Origin: JAWKUK01 sp041398605 | Lineage (GTDB): Bacteria; Planctomycetota; UBA1135; GCA-002686595 | Direction of reading: 5' to 3' | Assembly: GCA_041398605.1 (NCBI GenBank) | Contig: JAWKUK010000012.1 | Location: 175,189 to 239,188, forward strand | Length of the DNA stretch: 64,000 bases | Part shown: one piece after another, positions 1 to 8,605 of the stretch | Layout: the number at the start of each line of letters is the position of its first letter | Numbering within the stretch: the first letter of the stretch is position 1 | Program-made: the position numbers and the translations under genes | Notes under the pieces: model-generated | What the model was told of the DNA's origin: nothing | Databases searched by the model: none | Seen by the model: the letters and a program-made list of their open reading frames with translations, nothing else

Positions 1-200
1 CACGTCACATCTTCGCCGCGCTCGAGCAGCGCGCGCGTGAGCGTCAGCCCGGCCAGCCCAGCGCCGACCACCGCCACGCGGCGCGGCCGCCCGCGGGCGG
101 CGCGCGCGGCGTGCGGGTCCACTCTCGCGCGGCGCCCGTTGGGTTCGCTCGCGCGCGTCGCGTCGGGCGCTTCTTGGTCTTCAGGCGTTGCGGGCGACAT
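1..200 (-). CDS. FAD/NAD(P)-binding oxidoreductase, N-terminal fragment
   Basis: Only the first 66 codons of this leftward gene are in the window; it runs off the left edge. Reading leftward from ATG at 200-198, a disordered Arg/Ala/Pro-rich leader of about 42 residues is followed by RRVAVVGAGLAGLTLTRALL, a beta-alpha-beta dinucleotide-binding fold with GxGxxG. That motif at the N-terminus is typical of FAD-dependent amine oxidases, phytoene desaturases and related flavoproteins, but the substrate cannot be judged from this piece. GTG codons after the leader could also start translation. It is divergent from the sigma factor gene at 394. The dinucleotide-binding fold is seen; the enzyme class is inferred. 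Confidence 0.7.
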   Translation of the reverse strand, partial: MSPATPEDQEAPDATRASEPNGRRARVDPHAARAARGRPRRVAVVGAGLAGLTLTRALLERGEDVT

Positions 201-393
201 CGCGTACGGTTCGTGCGTATCGGTAGGTCGGATGCCGAGGGACCGGATCCTGTTGGGCCCCAGAGCGAGGCACGCGCCCGCCCATTCTGCCGGAATCCGA
301 TCGACAGCTGCGCGGCGCCAGCGTCGAGCACTGCGTGAGCACGCGGAGTGAACCGACCGGCGCGCGGGCCGAGGGCCATACTGGAGGCCGACC

Positions 394-1089
394 ATGGCGC
401 GCCTCATGACCCGTATGGACGAGGCCGCTGCCGTCGCTCGCCTCGTCGAGCGCGCCCGCGCGGGCGAGCGCGCCGCCGGCGACGCGCTGGTCCGCGCCTT
501 TGCCGCCGAGGTCTACGGCGCGCTGTTCCGGATCGTCGGGAACCACGAGGACGCCGAGGACCTCGCGCAGGAGACCTTCGTGCGCGGCCTCGCGCGCCTC
601 GATGCGTTCCGCGGCGAGGGCACCTTCGGCGCGTGGCTCCTGCGCATCGCCGTGCACATCGGCCGGGACCACCTGCGGCGCCTGGGCCGGGCGCCCGAGC
701 GGTTTGCGCTGAACGAAGCTGGTGATGCGGCTGAGCTGTCCGTCGCGACCGGCGAGCCGCGCAGGTGCGAGTTGGCCGCAGGCGCTGCCGCCGCGGCCCC
801 TTCCAGCGGCGCTGATCGACGCGAGCTGGAGCTGCGCCTCGCGGCGGCGCTCGAGCGCCTGCCTGCGCCGCTGCGCGCGGCGCTCGCGCTGCGTGTGCTC
901 GAGGGGCGGGACTACGCGGACGTCGCGGCGGCGCTCGGCGTGCGCCCAGCGACCGCGCGCACGCAGGTCATGAAGGCCCGGCGGCTGCTCGAGCGGCTGC
1001 TCGCGCCGTGGCTCGGGGAGCGGTCGAGCGCGCCCCCGATCGAGGGCGGCACATCTGCCGAGGGGGACACACACCATGAAGACCGCTGA
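394..1089 (+). CDS. ECF-type RNA polymerase sigma factor
   Basis: A 231-residue sigma-70 family protein of ECF size. Residues about 30-100 match region 2, including NHEDAEDLAQETFVRGL, which contacts core polymerase and the -10 element. Residues about 150-210 match region 4, a helix-turn-helix (DYADVAAALGVRPATARTQV) for -35 recognition. Regions 2 and 4 are joined by an Ala-rich linker. The start at 394 is supported by GGAGG at 383-387, six bases upstream. The C-terminus overlaps the next gene by 14 bases, and that gene encodes a membrane anti-sigma-like protein, so the factor is probably held inactive at the membrane until a signal arrives. The regulon is unknown. The divergent 201-393 gap is where an autoregulated promoter would be expected, but none was clear. 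Confidence 0.92.
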   Translation: MARLMTRMDEAAAVARLVERARAGERAAGDALVRAFAAEVYGALFRIVGNHEDAEDLAQETFVRGLARLDAFRGEGTFGAWLLRIAVHIGRDHLRRLGRAPERFALNEAGDAAELSVATGEPRRCELAAGAAAAAPSSGADRRELELRLAAALERLPAPLRAALALRVLEGRDYADVAAALGVRPATARTQVMKARRLLERLLAPWLGERSSAPPIEGGTSAEGDTHHEDR

Positions 1090-3124
1090 CCGCCGTCGAC
1101 TGGACCAGCTGTTCGATGGGACGCTCGGCATCGAGGACGAGCTGGCGCTGGAGCGGGACGCGGCCCGCGACCCGGAGCTCGGCGCAGCCCTGGCGCGCGC
1201 GCGCGCGCTCGCGGGCGCGTTCGAGGCGCTGCCCCAGCCGCTGCACGAGCAGCTCGATGTGGGCCGCCTCGCAGCGCGAGTGCGCGGCGCCCTCGACGCT
1301 CGTGATGCTCGCGACGCTGCGCGGGCGCGCGGCGTCGAGCGTCCGCGGCGGTCGCTGCGGAGGCAGGTCGGCGCGGTGTGCGGGGCGGCGGCGGCGGTCG
1401 CGCTCGGGGTGTTTGGACTCCGTCGCGCGGAGGCACCTGCGCACGTCGACTTGGAGCCGGTGTCTGGCGAGCGGTCACCTGCCGCCGCACGCATGGCGGC
1501 GCACGGTGGCGAGCGCGGCGATGAATGGCGCGGCGATGCAGGGCGCGGCGCCACGGCGCTGCCGGCGGGGGCGCCGGTCGAAGTCGCGTTCTCGGAGGTC
1601 GACACCGCCCAGCGCGAGGGCGCGCTGCGCGCCCTCACCGAGGCCCTCGTCGAGCCCGCCGTGCTCGCCGGCTTCGATCCGATCGCGGGCGATGCGGCCG
1701 CGTTCGCCGACCGCGTCGAGCGCGCGTTCGAGGCGCGCGTCGCGGGCGTCTGGCCGGTCGCGAGCCTCAGCTCGGAGCTGCTGCTCGCGCCGGACGTCGC
1801 GGTCGCCGCGGGGGCGGCGCGGCACCTCGGCGCGCGCGCTGACGCGTTGACCGCGGCGTGCCTCGAGCGCGCGTTGCGCGACGAGCTCGCGATGCTCGCG
1901 ACCCGAGTGGCAGCGCCGACGTCGAGCGTCAGCGCTGACCCTGCGGCAGACGTCGAAGCTGCGCACGCCGCGCTCCTAGGCGAGCGGCGACCGGCGCGGC
2001 TCGCGCTGGCGCGCGCGCTGCTCGACCTCGAGCGCGCGGACGCGCTCGCGCGCTGCTTCGCTGGCCTCTGCGCGGCGCACGACATCGACCCGGTGCTGGC
2101 GGCCGCGGCACCCGAGGAGGTCGCGGGCTTCGGGCAGGCGCTCGCGGCGCTGCGGGATTGGTCGCCCAGCGCGGACACGGCGTTGGCGCCGCTCGCGCGG
2201 CTCGGGCGCCCGGGCGCGGACGTCCTCGTGCGCCTCGCGCTCGAAGGTTGGACACAGCGCGCGCGTCGCGGCGCGGGAGCGAGCCCGGACGTCGCGCGGG
2301 GCGCGATCGACGCCGCATTGCTCGCTGCGCTGTGCGCGTCGCCGTACGGCGCTGAAGCGGTCGCAGGCCGCGTGGACACCTTCGCGGGCGCGGAGCGGCG
2401 CCCGACGCCGTCGCGCGCGGCCCGCGTGTGCGCGTTGATCGAGGCGACGGGCGCGCTCGGGGCGCTCGATTGGCTCGCGGGCCTTGGGCGCAGGGGCGAC
2501 TCGTCCGCGCTCATGACGCTCGCGCGGTTGCCCGGCGAGCGGCCCGTCGCCGCGCTGTTGGACCTCGATGCAGCGGGGTTCGCCCGCGAGGACGCGCCGT
2601 GGCGCGCGCTCGTGTCCGCGGACGGTGGGCGGGTCGCGGCCCATCTGCGCGTGCTCACGGAGGCGCGCGCGGCGCAGCTCGTGAGCCGGCTGATCACCCT
2701 CGACGAGCCCGCGGCGGCCGCGGCGCTGCTCGTCGCGGTGGACTCGGAGGTGCTCGGAGAGCGCGCCCGCGAGCGCGCCGCCTTGGCGCTGGCGGAGCTC
2801 GCGGTGCGCGCGCAGGGCGATGCTGGCAGCGCTGCGCTGCGGGTGGACCTGCGCGCGCTCGCCACGGCTGCGTGGCAGCGTGACGGCGACGACGTCGTCG
2901 CGGCGCTCGTCATCGCGGCGGTGGCGTGGTTGGGCGAGGACGAGCTGGGCTCGGCGCTGCTCGACGCCGGCGCGAGCGCGACCACGGTCGAGCGCGTCCA
3001 GCGCGCCGCGGCGCCCTCAGGCAGCACATTGACGCGCCAAGAGCGCGTCGCACGCACACTGGCCATCGCGCGTGGCGTGGCCAGGGAGACCGGCAGAGGC
3101 AACCGAGGAACGGACCTACGATGA
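1076..3124 (+). CDS. Membrane anti-sigma-like protein with helical-repeat sensor domain
   Basis: This 682-residue protein starts inside the sigma gene (ATG 1076, after GAGGGGG), so the two are translationally coupled. Residues 1-60 (RRLDQLFDGTLGIEDELALE) resemble the N-terminal sigma-binding segment of anti-sigma factors but lack the His/Cys zinc ligands. One transmembrane helix lies at about 97-115, preceded by Arg residues. The remaining roughly 550 residues are Ala/Leu/Glu-rich amphipathic helices with a HEAT-like look, presumably outside the cytoplasmic membrane. This domain is far larger than in classical anti-sigma factors and could be the sensor. Role inferred from topology and position; no enzyme motif seen. 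Confidence 0.75.
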   Translation: MKTADRRRLDQLFDGTLGIEDELALERDAARDPELGAALARARALAGAFEALPQPLHEQLDVGRLAARVRGALDARDARDAARARGVERPRRSLRRQVGAVCGAAAAVALGVFGLRRAEAPAHVDLEPVSGERSPAAARMAAHGGERGDEWRGDAGRGATALPAGAPVEVAFSEVDTAQREGALRALTEALVEPAVLAGFDPIAGDAAAFADRVERAFEARVAGVWPVASLSSELLLAPDVAVAAGAARHLGARADALTAACLERALRDELAMLATRVAAPTSSVSADPAADVEAAHAALLGERRPARLALARALLDLERADALARCFAGLCAAHDIDPVLAAAAPEEVAGFGQALAALRDWSPSADTALAPLARLGRPGADVLVRLALEGWTQRARRGAGASPDVARGAIDAALLAALCASPYGAEAVAGRVDTFAGAERRPTPSRAARVCALIEATGALGALDWLAGLGRRGDSSALMTLARLPGERPVAALLDLDAAGFAREDAPWRALVSADGGRVAAHLRVLTEARAAQLVSRLITLDEPAAAAALLVAVDSEVLGERARERAALALAELAVRAQGDAGSAALRVDLRALATAAWQRDGDDVVAALVIAAVAWLGEDELGSALLDAGASATTVERVQRAAAPSGSTLTRQERVARTLAIARGVARETGRGNRGTDLR

Positions 3125-4947
3125 TCACCTTGCTCCTGTGCAGCGCTCTGCTGCAGAACACCCCGAGCGCACCTGGCCTAGCGGGCCCGGGCGCACCTCG
3201 TCTGGCTGGCCCCGCTGGGCCCGCGAGCGCGCCCCAAGCGGCGAGCCAGGACGACTTCTTCATCGGACGCGGCCAACGGGGGGGGCCGTCCGGGCCCGTC
3301 GCGCAGGTCGTCTCGCGCAGCTACGACGCGCGCGCGCTGGCGCTCCGTGACACGGACACCGAGACAAAGGCGACCCTGCGCCTCGTCCCGGCGCTGGAGT
3401 GCATGGGCGGTGACCCCGCTTGGGATGCTTCGGAGTCGGAGCTCGTCGCAGGGAGCTGGGTCAACCTCCTGGTCGATCTCCTCGGGCGCTCGACGCAAGG
3501 CGAGGGGCGCAGCGTCAGCGTCTCGAGCGCCGGCCAGGTCCTCGTCACCGGACCGCCGGAGCTCCAGGCCAGCACCGAGGGCTTGCTGCGGATCATCGCG
3601 GACGTGGCGAACGCGGAGACGCGGCTCGCCTTGAGCGTCATCTCGATGCCGACCTCGAGGGCCGTGGCGATCGACGGCGCGCTGATCTCGCGGGCCGACG
3701 CGAGCTCGCTCAGCGAGGACGCGAGCGAGCGTTACGAGGTCACGCTGCGTGGCGACGCGCCGGCGCGGATCGACGCCGTGCGCGAGGTGCCAGTCCTGCT
3801 CGACTACTCGGTCGAGGTCGCGAGCGGCGCATCGGTCACGGATCCGACGGTCGTGCAGTGCGGGCTCGGCACCCAGCTCGTGGCGCTGGGCGCGCCCGGG
3901 GACGGCGGCGTCCACCTCGCGTTCGCGATCAAGCGCGGCGCGTTGGCGCTCGGGACCCGCAAGGTCGGGGTCGACCTCGTCTCACGCCACTTCGGCGACG
4001 ATGGGCGCACGTTCGTGACGGTCACAGGGCGCTTGACCGAGGACCCGGAGTGGACCTCGACGTCCTTCGCGACCAGCTGCTTCCTGCCCGATGATCGCGC
4101 GCTCGTCCTGGTCGGCACGGGCGACGGTGATACGAGCGAGGTCCTCATCCTGCACGCCATCGGCGCGACGCCTGCGCCCTTCCGTGTGGCGCGCTTCGAG
4201 GGGGGCGGCGTCGCGGCCTTCGTGAACCTGGGCGCGCTCGCGCCCCCGATCATCTCGGCGAGCGGCGCTTACTTCTCCAATGAGCAGCGCGAGCCTCGGT
4301 CGATGCAGGCGTACGAGGTGGCGAGCGACCTCGCCCTGCTCGCGTGCGGGCCCGTGCCCGCCGAGCGACGCGCGGTCCAAGACGCCGTCGTCCGGGGCCT
4401 CGGCCGCGGGTACGACCAATGGTCCGTCGGCTCGTGGCTCGTCCTGCGCGGCGACCAGCGCGCGGAGACCCTCGCCGACACGCTCGGTGAACGGGGCACG
4501 ACCTTGACCGTGGAGCTGCGCGCGGAGCGGCAGGGCCAGGTGTTGCGCCGGGCGCGCTTGCCGCTGCGCCTGGGCGCCGCCGGCGCCGTGTCGTTGACGC
4601 GTGAGGCGCTGGACGCGCAGGACTACGACGTGGAGATCGCAGAGCGGACCGCGATGGCGGACCCCTCGCTGGTCCACGTCTTCGACGGCCTCGTGTGTTG
4701 GTTCCGCGCCTTGCCCCTCGACGCGGACCACATCGTGCTGGAGCTCGCGGGCGCCGCCAAGGTCATGGGGCCGCGCAAGCAGAAGAGCGCGGACGACAGC
4801 CTCTGCGGCGTCATGGAAGAGCGCGAGACCGAGCGGCTGGGGCTGCGCGGGCGACGCGTGCTCACGCGCGACGCCGGCGGCGTCTATCGCGCGGAGGTCG
4901 GCGCTTTGAGCGGCGCAGGCCTGAGCTTCGTCATCGAGCTGCGCTGA
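3121..4947 (+). CDS. Secreted protein with secretin-N-like segment
   Basis: A 608-residue protein whose ATG overlaps the preceding stop (ATGA). The N-terminus (MITLLLCSALLQ) is a short hydrophobic export signal followed by a Gly/Pro/Ala-rich linker to about residue 45. Residues about 105-160 (SVSSAGQVLVTGPPELQAST, then EGLLRIIADV) resemble the short N domains of secretins and TonB-linked proteins, where a beta-alpha-beta fold reports values at a terminus. The rest is beta-rich without a recognised motif. No secretin pore domain is present. As third gene of the sigma/anti-sigma operon it may be an envelope target or signal input. The function is unknown; the domain resemblance is weak. Confidence 0.7.
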   Translation: MITLLLCSALLQNTPSAPGLAGPGAPRLAGPAGPASAPQAASQDDFFIGRGQRGGPSGPVAQVVSRSYDARALALRDTDTETKATLRLVPALECMGGDPAWDASESELVAGSWVNLLVDLLGRSTQGEGRSVSVSSAGQVLVTGPPELQASTEGLLRIIADVANAETRLALSVISMPTSRAVAIDGALISRADASSLSEDASERYEVTLRGDAPARIDAVREVPVLLDYSVEVASGASVTDPTVVQCGLGTQLVALGAPGDGGVHLAFAIKRGALALGTRKVGVDLVSRHFGDDGRTFVTVTGRLTEDPEWTSTSFATSCFLPDDRALVLVGTGDGDTSEVLILHAIGATPAPFRVARFEGGGVAAFVNLGALAPPIISASGAYFSNEQREPRSMQAYEVASDLALLACGPVPAERRAVQDAVVRGLGRGYDQWSVGSWLVLRGDQRAETLADTLGERGTTLTVELRAERQGQVLRRARLPLRLGAAGAVSLTREALDAQDYDVEIAERTAMADPSLVHVFDGLVCWFRALPLDADHIVLELAGAAKVMGPRKQKSADDSLCGVMEERETERLGLRGRRVLTRDAGGVYRAEVGALSGAGLSFVIELR

Positions 4948-4982
4948 GCACGCCCCGGGATCCCAAGGAGGGGCTCCCATGG

Positions 4983-5030
4983 AAGGGCCCGGCCGCGCTC
5001 CGCTGTTCCGCGGAGGGCGGCCGGGCCCTT
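4983..5030. terminator. Bidirectional hairpin between convergent genes
   Basis: AAGGGCCCGGCCGC at 4983-4996 is perfectly complementary to 5017-5030, and CTCCGC pairs with GCGGAG inside it, giving a stem of about 20 bp. It lies between the convergent secretin-like gene and typA. The ends are A/T only for two bases, so a classical U-tract is weak. Confidence 0.8.
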
Positions 5031-5049
5031 GCTTGTGCGCAGCAGCAGG

Positions 5050-6876
5050 TCAGACCCCCGCGGTGCGCTTCTTCGCCTTCTTGCGCTGGTCGGGGTCGAG
5101 GATCCGCTTGCGCAGGCGCAGCGTCTTCGGGGTGATCTCGACGAGCTCGTCGTCCTCGACGTACTCGAGGCACTCCTCGAGCGACATGATCTTCGGCGGC
5201 GCGATCTTCGCGTTGTCGTCCTTGCCCGCCGCGCGCATGTTCGTGAGCTTCTTCGTGCGGCAGACGTTGACGTCGAGGTCGTCCTCGCGGTTGTTCTCGC
5301 CGACGATCATGCCCGCGTAGGTCGTCACGCCGACGGGCGTGAAGAACTTGCCGCGGTCCTGCAGGCCGTCGAGGGCGTACGCCACGACGTCACCGGTGCG
5401 ATCGGAGACCAGCACGCCGTTGGTGCGGCGCGGGATGGTGCCGCCGTCCGGCTCCCAGGACTCGAACACGTGGTGGATGATCGCCTCGCCCTGGCTCAGC
5501 GTCAGGAGCGCCGTCCGCGCGCCGATCAGGCCGCGCGACGGGATCTTGAACTCGAGGCGCGTCATCTCGCCGGTCGTGTCCATGTGCAGCATCTCGCCCC
5601 GGCGCTTGCCGAGGTACTCGATGATGCGGCCCGCGGCGCCCGCGGGGGACTCGACGCTGGCGATCTCGTACGGCTCGCAGACGACGCCGTCGACCTCTTT
5701 GAGGATGACCTGCGGCTTGCCGACCGCGAACTCATAGCCCTCGCGGCGCATGTTCTCGATCAACACCGAGATGTGCATGACGCCGCGGCCCTTGACCTCG
5801 AAGGTGTCCGCCGAGTCCGTCATCGCGAGCTGCATCGCGACGTCGCGGGCGGCGGCGCGCTCGAGGCGCCCGAGGATCTGGCGGCTCGTGACGAACTCGC
5901 CTTCCTGGCCCGCGAACGGCGAGTTGTTGACGACGAACACCATGGAGATGGTGGGCTCGTCGAGCAGGATCGCCGGCAACGGCTCCTTGTGGTCGGGGTG
6001 GCACAGGGTGTCCCCGATGTTCAGCTCTTCGATGCCCGTCACGATCGCGATGTCGCCGCACATGACCTCTTGCACCGCGACGCGGTTGAGGCCCTGGTAG
6101 CGGAACATGTTCTTGATGCTGACCATCGGGGTCTGCTTGCGGTCCGGGTGACAGATCGCGTAGCGCTGCCCGACGCGCAGCACGCCGCGCTCGACGCGCC
6201 CGATGGCGACTCGGCCCTGGAAGTCGTCCTGGTCGAGCGACGACGCCTGGAAGCGCACCGGCGCCTCGGGGTCGACGTGGGGCGGCGGCACGCGGTCGAG
6301 GATGAGCTCGAACAGCGGCGCGAGGTCGTCGGACTTGTCGCCCATCTCGCGCACGGCCCAGCCGTCACGGCCGGAGCCGTAGCAGACCGGGAAGTCGAGC
6401 TGGTCGTTCGACGCGCCGAGCTCCACGAAGAGGTCGAACACCTCATTCAGCACCTCGACGGGCCGCGCGTCCGGACGGTCGATCTTGTTGACCATCACGA
6501 TCGCCATGAGGCGGTGCTCGAACGCCTTCTTCAGCACAAAGCGTGTCTGCGGCATCGGGCCCTCGAACGAGTCGACGAGCAGCAACACGGCGTCGGCCAT
6601 GTTCAGCGTGCGCTCGACCTGGCCGCCGAAGTCGGCGTGGCCCGGCGTATCGACGATGTTGATGCGCGTGCCGTTGAACTCGATCGCCGTGTTCTTCGCG
6701 AGGATGGTGATGCCACGCTCGCGCTCTTGGTCGTTCGAGTCCATGACGCACGTCTGCATCATCTGGTTCGAGCGGAACGTGCCGGCGAAGCGGAACATCG
6801 CGTCGACGAGCGTGGTCTTGCCGTGGTCGACGTGCGCGACGATGGCGATGTTGCGGATTGAGGGTGCGGTGGCCAT
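5050..6876 (-). CDS. typA: Ribosome-associated translational GTPase TypA/BipA
   Basis: A 608-residue protein of normal family length. G1 is AHVDHGKTTL near residues 14-23, switch I RGITI, G3 DTPGHADFGGQVER, G4 NKID, and the C-terminal half has the BipA-specific arrangement including PSRGLIGARTALLT. TypA binds 70S ribosomes at the factor site and acts in ribosome assembly and stress or cold adaptation; it is cytoplasmic. The ATG at 6876 gives MATAPSIRNIAIVAHVDHGK, which starts just before G1 as expected. It stands alone, with a strong hairpin downstream at 4983-5030 and a 192-base gap upstream. Nothing is anomalous. Confidence 0.98.
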   Translation of the reverse strand: MATAPSIRNIAIVAHVDHGKTTLVDAMFRFAGTFRSNQMMQTCVMDSNDQERERGITILAKNTAIEFNGTRINIVDTPGHADFGGQVERTLNMADAVLLLVDSFEGPMPQTRFVLKKAFEHRLMAIVMVNKIDRPDARPVEVLNEVFDLFVELGASNDQLDFPVCYGSGRDGWAVREMGDKSDDLAPLFELILDRVPPPHVDPEAPVRFQASSLDQDDFQGRVAIGRVERGVLRVGQRYAICHPDRKQTPMVSIKNMFRYQGLNRVAVQEVMCGDIAIVTGIEELNIGDTLCHPDHKEPLPAILLDEPTISMVFVVNNSPFAGQEGEFVTSRQILGRLERAAARDVAMQLAMTDSADTFEVKGRGVMHISVLIENMRREGYEFAVGKPQVILKEVDGVVCEPYEIASVESPAGAAGRIIEYLGKRRGEMLHMDTTGEMTRLEFKIPSRGLIGARTALLTLSQGEAIIHHVFESWEPDGGTIPRRTNGVLVSDRTGDVVAYALDGLQDRGKFFTPVGVTTYAGMIVGENNREDDLDVNVCRTKKLTNMRAAGKDDNAKIAPPKIMSLEECLEYVEDDELVEITPKTLRLRKRILDPDQRKKAKKRTAGV

Positions 6877-7068
6877 CGAAGGGACCCAGCGAATGGGACC
6901 TGTGAATAGAGCCGACGCAGGGGCCTGGTGGTCCTGCGGGGAGGCGGGGCTGTGGCGTCAGATGTCGAAGAAGGCGAAAGATCCTACGGGCGCCGCCCCG
7001 CGCCAGCAACGGATCCCCGTTTCTGCTGCGGGAGCGACCCAACCCGGGGCGCCTCCGACGGGCGCGCC

Positions 7069-7872
7069 TCAGACGGCGACTTCGACCTTCTGGACGCGCT
7101 CGAGAAGGTAGGTCTTGAGGAGCCCAGATTGAAGGCACTCGGCCTCGAGGTAGCTCTTCTTGTGGCGCTCGTAAAGGAGCCGCGGCAGCACCGGCAGGCG
7201 CGCAGGGGCCGCATCGGACCCCCCGTACAGCAGCGTCACCTCCGCCCCGTCGCGCGCCGCGACCTCCAACGGGCGCAGGCGCGGGCTCAGCCGCGCCGGC
7301 TCGGGCAGGTAGGCCGGGATGGTCACCGGCGTCCCGCATTCGCTCATGAGGGCCGCGGGGGAGGTCGCGCCGGACCGCCGCGCGCACTCCTCGAGCACTT
7401 TCCAGCACCACACCGCGTCGGCCAGCGCCCGGTGGAAGTCCCCGGGCTCGAGGTCCAGGTGCTGGCAAAGGGTCGGCAGCTTGTGATCCGGGCTGTCCGG
7501 GATGTGTCGGCGCGCGAGCTTCAGCGTGTCCAGCATCGGCGCCCCGGGGGGGACGAGCCCCGCCCGGGCGAACTCGAAGCCCAGGACGCGCGCGTCGAAC
7601 CCCGCGTTGTGGGCGCACATCCAATCCGGGCCGAGCCACGCGACGAAGCGCTCCAGGACGTCCCGGGCGGGCGACGCTCGGCGCACGTGCTCGGCGCGGA
7701 TCCCGTGGATCTCGGTCGCTTCGGCCTCGATCGGCACCAGCGGCAGGACGAACTCCTCGAACTGGTCGACGACCTCGCCCTCGACGACGCGCACCGCGCC
7801 GAGCTCGAGCAGGAACGGGGCGCCGCGCACGTTGGCGGTCTCGGTGTCGAGGACGACGATCGGGCGATCCAT
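7069..7872 (-). CDS. DEDDh 3'-5' exonuclease with C-terminal WYL-like domain
   Basis: A 267-residue protein. The start is placed at ATG 7872 (MDRPIVVLDTETA), immediately before the first catalytic motif; an upstream in-frame start would add 21 basic residues. Exo I is DTET, Exo II is around HNAGFDARVLGFE and Exo III is HRALADA, giving the Asp-Glu-Asp-Asp-His set of the DnaQ/epsilon superfamily. After residue about 195 the tail (VTLLYGG, PVLPRLLYERHKKSYLEAEC, YLLERVQKVEV) resembles the beta-barrel of WYL domains, which bind nucleic acid or nucleotide ligands. The pairing suggests a DNA repair or ligand-responsive nuclease rather than the replicative proofreader. It is divergent from the DCC1-like gene. 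Confidence 0.88.
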   Translation of the reverse strand: MDRPIVVLDTETANVRGAPFLLELGAVRVVEGEVVDQFEEFVLPLVPIEAEATEIHGIRAEHVRRASPARDVLERFVAWLGPDWMCAHNAGFDARVLGFEFARAGLVPPGAPMLDTLKLARRHIPDSPDHKLPTLCQHLDLEPGDFHRALADAVWCWKVLEECARRSGATSPAALMSECGTPVTIPAYLPEPARLSPRLRPLEVAARDGAEVTLLYGGSDAAPARLPVLPRLLYERHKKSYLEAECLQSGLLKTYLLERVQKVEVAV

Positions 7873-7982
7873 GGGGCGAGGACGGTATGCGTTCGACGGG
7901 CCGAGGGCAACTTTGGTGGCAGGTCGAGGCGGCACATCTGGCGGGGTTGCGCGGCGCGCCGCCGCGGGTTAGCAAGGTGGCG

Positions 7983-8405
7983 ATGCCGACCTTGCCTGGC
8001 GCCGACGGGCGCGCCCTCCTGCTGTATGACGGCGCCTGTGGCCTCTGTGACCGCACGGTGCAGTTCATCCTGCGGCATGACCGCGCAGGGCGCTTCTGCT
8101 TCGCACCCTTGCAGGCGCCCGCCGTTCGGGCGCTCGTCACAGAATTCGGGTTCGATCCGGACGCGGTCGACTCCGTCGTCCTCGTCGACGAGCGCGGTGA
8201 GGCGTCGCGCGAATCGACGGCCGCTCTGCGCACCTTGGCGCGCCTGGGCTGGCCCTGGCGGCTCGGGGCCGTCGCGCTCGCCCTGCCGGCGCTCCTGCGT
8301 GACCCGTTCTACCGCTTCATCGCCAGGCGGCGCCTGCGATGGTTCGGCGCGGCGGACGCCTGTCGTTTGCCGTCCCCGGGCGACCGGGCGCGCTTCCTCG
8401 CCTGA
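7983..8405 (+). CDS. DCC1/DUF393 thiol-disulfide oxidoreductase family protein
   Basis: A 140-residue thioredoxin-fold protein of the DUF393 (YuxK/DCC1) family. The diagnostic N-terminal motif LLLYDGACGLCDRTVQF carries a CxxC, and the C-terminal half has the family pattern ending in a short Arg-rich amphipathic segment (DPFYRFIARRRLRWFG). ATG 7983 is chosen over further upstream starts because it sits just before the motif and has AAGGTGG at 7974-7980. The family is predicted to act in thiol-disulfide exchange, but its partners are not established. It is divergent from the exonuclease gene and followed by a minisatellite. Confidence 0.9.
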   Translation: MPTLPGADGRALLLYDGACGLCDRTVQFILRHDRAGRFCFAPLQAPAVRALVTEFGFDPDAVDSVVLVDERGEASRESTAALRTLARLGWPWRLGAVALALPALLRDPFYRFIARRRLRWFGAADACRLPSPGDRARFLA

Positions 8406-8485
8406 GGCCGCGCCGCGCTCGAGGTCGCCCCCTTGGGCACAGGCTTCCTCGTTCGATCGACGGCGTGGCGCAGCGGCGCGGGTTG

Positions 8486-8590
8486 CAGCGACGGGTGCGT
8501 CAGCGACGGGTGAGTCAGCGACGGGTGCGTCAGCGACGGGTGGGTCAGCGACGGGTGCGTCAGCGAAGGGTGCGTCAGCGAAGGGGCGCG
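8486..8590. repeat. 15-bp tandem repeat, about seven copies
   Basis: Head-to-tail copies of CAGCGACGGGTGCGT begin at 8486, 8501, 8516, 8531, 8546 and 8561; a seventh, degenerate copy begins at 8576. Copies differ at one or two bases (GAG, GGG, GAA variants). There are no spacers. The array ends 15 bases before the start of the cytochrome gene, so it forms part of that gene's leader. Confidence 0.95.
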
Positions 8591-8605
8591 CTCTATGCTG
8601 TGCGT

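Noticed and set aside
181..3102. Open frame of 973 codons on the minus strand opposite the sigma/anti-sigma genes
   Set aside because: Composition is Ala/Arg/Ser-dominated without motifs, and it opposes recognisable sigma-factor and anti-sigma sequence. It is a GC-bias shadow. The same applies to the long minus-strand frames opposite 5050-6876 and 36000-37000.
8339..8605. Upstream extension of the cytochrome frame through the 15-bp repeat
   Set aside because: The added residues are Arg/Gln repeats encoded by the minisatellite and would bury the signal peptide. ATG 8606 is the sensible start.
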